A stretch of 64,000 bases of DNA from Natrinema sp. SYSU A 869. Its GTDB lineage: Archaea > Halobacteriota > Halobacteria > Halobacteriales > Natrialbaceae. The stretch covers positions 2,914,001-2,978,000 of the forward strand of contig NZ_CP082249.1 of NCBI RefSeq assembly GCF_019879105.1. Reading direction: 5' to 3'. The notes beneath the pieces are model-generated. The model made no database searches, was not told the origin of the DNA, and saw only the letters and a list, made by a program, of their open reading frames with translations. Both the position numbers and the translations under genes were made by a program. Within the stretch, counting starts at the first letter, position 1, and each line of letters opens with the position of its first letter. Below, piece after piece: positions 61,569-64,000 of this stretch.

Positions 61569-61979
61569 ATGAACGGCGACAGCGACATGACACTGGCGTT
61601 CGAACTCGAGGCGCTCAAGGAACTCGCCTCGCCCGAGCGCGTGTTCGAAGACGCCAGAGGGTGGACCGAGTACATCGGCGTCGTCTCCGAGAAACCGACC
61701 TACGTCGTGACGAACTTCACGCGGAAGAATCGCATTCGACAGGACTTCTTCTCCGGCCCCCGCGGGAAAGCGGAGAGCCTCGAGGGCGTCAAAGACCAGT
61801 TCGACACTGACCGCTACGTTTACGTCGGTGCGAACGACGAGGACGAGCAACTGGCCGACGAGGTCGGCTGGGAGTACCTCGACGTCCACGACGCCGCCGA
61901 CGCGGCGGACTGGGTACCGGCAACACATGCCGATGACGAGGACGACGAGGCGGAACAGGTCCGCGACGATTGGCCATAG
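61569..61979 (+). CDS. DUF7124-like haloarchaeal protein
   Basis: This 136-residue acidic protein begins MNGDSDMTLAFELEALKELASPERVFEDARGWTEYIGVVSEKPTYVVTNFTRKNRIRQDFFSG, with the second half DQFDTDRYVYVGANDEDEQLADEVGWEYLDVHDAADAADW. Proteins opening MTLAFELEALKELASP are widespread in haloarchaea; the family number is from memory. A start at the second ATG (MTLAF, 61587) is equally likely. Function unknown. Confidence 0.7.
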   Translation: MNGDSDMTLAFELEALKELASPERVFEDARGWTEYIGVVSEKPTYVVTNFTRKNRIRQDFFSGPRGKAESLEGVKDQFDTDRYVYVGANDEDEQLADEVGWEYLDVHDAADAADWVPATHADDEDDEAEQVRDDWP

Positions 61980-62119
61980 CTCCGCCGTCGGCGTTCTCCC
62001 CGAAACGGTCGAGTCGTACTCCTCGGACCGTTCTCGTCCCCTGAGCTGCAGCGAGACGAGTCTCCCGTTTTTCTCCGCGAGTCGTCGCCCTTATGCCGAC
62101 TCCAGCCGAAGCGCTGCCA

Positions 62120-62656
62120 ATGGCAGACTCCGGCGTCCCGGGTTCCGACAGCGGTGATCGGCTCGAGCTTCCCTGCGGGGAGAGCGTCGACCCCCACGAA
62201 ATCGATCTGGGGATGCGCGAGTATACCTGTCCCTGCGGCGACGCCCACGCCGTCGTGACCGACGTCCATCCGCCCTCGCGTTTCTTCCCGGAGTCGCTCG
62301 TGGCCGTCCTCCAGGAAACGATCGACACTGATGACGAGTTCGAGGAGTTCGGGACGCCCCACCTGCTGGGCGTCGTCTTGGAGGAGTTCCCCGAGGAGGT
62401 CGTCGTCTACGACGCGAGCGACGACGGTGCCGTCGGCTACACGCTGTTGTGGATGACCGACTTCGACGCCCGTCGACTCCACGAGATCGTCGTCGAACTC
62501 GTCGTCGAACTCATGGAACACGCGATCAGCCACGCCGAGAACGACGACGCCGTCACCGAGTTCGAGTCCCAGATGCTCGAGTTCGACGTCGCGGAGTTCG
62601 TCGATCAGTATCGCCGACAGCGCGAATTCGAGAGCGAACACGACCAGCCCCTCTGA
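62120..62656 (+). CDS. DUF5815 family haloarchaeal protein
   Basis: This 178-residue acidic protein contains RLELPCGESVDPHEIDLGMREYTCPCGDAHAVVTDVHPPSRFFPESLVAVLQET, with Cys and His residues (CGE, CPCGDAH) suggesting a small zinc site. It is followed by LWMTDFDARRLHEIVVELVVELMEHAISHAE. It matches the haloarchaeal DUF5815 family as I recall it. I chose the ATG at 62120 (MADSGVPG); an in-frame ATG at 62093 exists. The stop TGA is part of the 86-base repeat copy B, as at the pterin dehydratase gene. Confidence 0.78.
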   Translation: MADSGVPGSDSGDRLELPCGESVDPHEIDLGMREYTCPCGDAHAVVTDVHPPSRFFPESLVAVLQETIDTDDEFEEFGTPHLLGVVLEEFPEEVVVYDASDDGAVGYTLLWMTDFDARRLHEIVVELVVELMEHAISHAENDDAVTEFESQMLEFDVAEFVDQYRRQREFESEHDQPL

Positions 62657-62738
62657 TACGGATTACTGTAACGATTTACCGGCGCAACCCCAGAGCGGAC
62701 GGGGTTGCGCCGGCAATGACTTACAGTAGACCGTATGA
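62653..62738. repeat. 86-bp palindromic intergenic element, copy B
   Basis: Identical over all 86 bases to 12711-12796, in the same orientation, and likewise beginning with the stop codon of a rightward gene. The palindromic core is 62657-62735, with the inner perfect 13-bp stem and 9-base loop described for copy A. Confidence 0.88.
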
Positions 62739-62920
62739 GACGCGACCCACGTGAGACGCGTCAATGGGTAGCGCAGAGCGTCTCGAGCGGCCTGCAATCG
62801 TCGATTCCCGTGATCTGATCCATCGAGCAGGTTGGCGGTGATGGTTTTGCAAGGACGGTTCCACACTGCATTCCCACGACGAGACGTAGGATCTCCTTCG
62901 GGTGGAAACGATGTGTGACC

Positions 62921-63121
62921 TCACGGTCGCGTCGCGAGAAATATCCCATACGCAAATAGACTGATGCCTATCATGAGAGAGACGATTCCGGGGAGGCTCC
63001 ACGTAATAACGTCCATCTTTCGAGCGACGCCGTATGCGAGCAGCGCACTACCGAGGCCGAGTTGGAGAACGAGCCGGGCCTGGTGAAGCGTCCTCCCGTT
63101 CGACTCATCCGATGCAGTCAT
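62921..63121 (-). CDS. Small two-helix membrane protein
   Basis: This 66-residue protein has a hydrophilic start (MTASDESNGRTLHQARLVLQ) and two hydrophobic segments (LGLGSALLAYGVARKM and PGIVSLMIGISLFAYGIFLA). A TATATTTG box on the minus strand at 63145-63152 lies about 27 bases before the ATG, in a markedly AT-rich stretch, so it should be a leaderless transcript. An overlapping 64-codon frame (62761-62955) follows but is doubtful. Family not recognised. Confidence 0.65.
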   Translation of the reverse strand: MTASDESNGRTLHQARLVLQLGLGSALLAYGVARKMDVITWSLPGIVSLMIGISLFAYGIFLATRP

Positions 63122-63144
63122 TATATATAATAAAATAGTATCTA

Positions 63145-63152
63145 CAAATATA
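63145..63152 (-). promoter_or_regulatory. TATA box for the small membrane protein at 62921-63121
   Basis: TATATTTG on the minus strand, about 25-30 bases before the start codon; the 40 bases around it are nearly all A and T. Confidence 0.5.
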
Positions 63153-63219
63153 ACTTCGGGGCTCCGCGATACGAGTGTGACGATCGATCTCTGTGGAGAG
63201 TACTGCAGAGTCGATATCG

Positions 63220-64000
63220 CTACGTTGCGAACGAAACGGCCAGTCGAAGCCCGCCCGCCTCGCTCTCGCCGACGGCGATCGACCAGCCGTGGGCCTCGAC
63301 GACCTCGGAGACGATCGCCAGTCCGAAGCCGGTCCCGTCCGTGGCGGTACTGTATCCGGATTCGAGAATCTTCTCACGTTCGCGCGACGGGATTCCGGGG
63401 CCGTCGTCACCGATGGCGAACCCGTCGTCAGTCGGCTCGACCGTAATCGTCACGTCAGTCCCGACGTGGTCGTGTGCGTTTCGGAAGACGTTCTCGAAAA
63501 GCACGAGCAGCCGCTCTTCGTCGGCTTCGACAGTGGGTAACGCCCCCTCCTGGATGACGGTCAGTTCGGGGCCGACCGTCCGATGGGCCTGCTCGATGAT
63601 GTCGTCGAGGTCGACGGGTTCCGTCTCCGTCAGTCGCTGGCCGCTCCGGGCGAGCGTGAGGACGTTCTCGATGAGGGCATCCATCCGGTCGACCGCCCAC
63701 TCGATCTCCTCGCGGTATCGCTCGCCTTCGGCATCGAGGTGAGACTCGAGGTTATCGAGGTGGCCCGCTGCGAGTGTGAGCGGGGTCCGGAGGTCGTGGG
63801 AGACGGTGCTCGCAAAGGCGTCCAACCGGTCGTTCTGGCGCTCGAGTTCGGTCGTTCGCACGGCGAGTTCGTCCTCGCGGCAGGCCCGCTCGAGTGCGGC
63901 TTCGACGTTGGCCCCGAGGATGCGTGCGAGCGTGATCGTCTCCGGATCGAAGTCGTTCGTCGCCGTCGAACTGGCGATGAAGATCCCCGCCTCGCCGAGC
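63220..64000 (-). CDS. Sensor histidine kinase, C-terminal part (GAF end-HisKA-HATPase; cut by window end)
   Basis: The frame is open to the right edge, so the N-terminus is outside. The visible 259 residues start with the end of a GAF domain (GIFIASSTATNDFDPETITLARILGANVEAAL). A short coiled linker and the HisKA dimer with the phosphorylated His in FASTVSHDLRTPLTL follow. The ATPase has the N box ENVFRNAHDHV, G1 AIGDDGPGIP and G2 GTGFGLAIVSEVVEAHGW. This is the common haloarchaeal soluble or GAF/PAS-sensing kinase type. No response regulator lies within the visible part. Confidence 0.93.
   Translation of the reverse strand, partial: LGEAGIFIASSTATNDFDPETITLARILGANVEAALERACREDELAVRTTELERQNDRLDAFASTVSHDLRTPLTLAAGHLDNLESHLDAEGERYREEIEWAVDRMDALIENVLTLARSGQRLTETEPVDLDDIIEQAHRTVGPELTVIQEGALPTVEADEERLLVLFENVFRNAHDHVGTDVTITVEPTDDGFAIGDDGPGIPSREREKILESGYSTATDGTGFGLAIVSEVVEAHGWSIAVGESEAGGLRLAVSFAT

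Noticed and set aside
62761-62955. 64-codon minus-strand frame beginning MRMGYFSRRDREVTHRF
   Set aside because: It overlaps the better supported small membrane gene, has no promoter of its own that I can see and no recognised family. It could still be real (perhaps a frameshifted tail), but support is too weak.

Overview
The window is chromosomal DNA of a haloarchaeon (class Halobacteria). The evidence is GC-rich coding sequence with acidic predicted proteins, archaeal information-processing genes (aIF2-gamma, Rpo7, Spt4, archaeal DnaG), siroheme-dependent haem genes, Tat-lipobox secreted proteins, haloarchaea-restricted families (HalOD1, LWR-salt, bacterio-opsin-activator HTH, HFX_2341, several DUFs) and TATA boxes placed for leaderless mRNAs. 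The gene content fits the Natrialba/Natrinema/Haloterrigena group, but that placement is an inference. No rRNA, tRNA, CRISPR array, provirus or complete insertion sequence was seen. Most of the window is housekeeping and niche metabolism.

Layout. 0-3.3 kb: translation/transcription operon (aIF2-gamma end, PIN nuclease, rpo7, spt4, dephospho-CoA kinase) and a DUF5828 gene. 3.3-5.2 kb: FAH-family hydrolase and kynurenine-formamidase-like cyclase. 5.7-11.4 kb: geranylgeranyl reductase-like FAD enzyme, MATE exporter, dodecin, DUF389 membrane protein. 11.5-13.8 kb: Bat-type regulator, pterin dehydratase, LWR-salt protein, VOC protein. 13.9-20.3 kb: tungsten aldehyde:ferredoxin oxidoreductase, cupin, three tandem leaderless NMT1/THI5-like proteins, HAD phosphatase, Lrp regulator. 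21.2-24.2 kb: secreted GH31 glycosidase with unusual insertions. 25-28.2 kb: haem/siroheme operon ahbAB-precorrin-2 dehydrogenase-hemA. 29-34 kb: cis-prenyltransferase, surface protein, a second degenerate cis-prenyltransferase homologue divergent from a DUF92 gene; together these suggest dolichol-type carrier synthesis. 34.3-35.8 kb: dnaG. 36-43 kb: SnoaL protein, membrane HTH regulator, DUF3311 plus sodium:solute symporter, CARF-like regulator, flavodoxin-UbiA fusion. 43.6-51 kb: valS, DUF1405, acetoacetate decarboxylase family, pdxS, thrB. 51-59 kb: chemotaxis transducer, orphan binding lipoprotein, MFS carrier, polysaccharide deacetylase. 59-64 kb: FAD oxidoreductase, small conserved haloarchaeal proteins, and a histidine kinase cut by the window end.

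Two window-wide observations stand out. First, three intergenic palindromes (two identical 86-bp copies 50 kb apart and one of different sequence) share the same conserved asymmetric internal-loop bases while their stems differ and co-vary, so they look like one structured mobile or regulatory element family. Second, seven genes are each broken by an apparent single-base deletion, most in a homopolymer run; this pattern points to sequencing errors rather than seven real pseudogenes.
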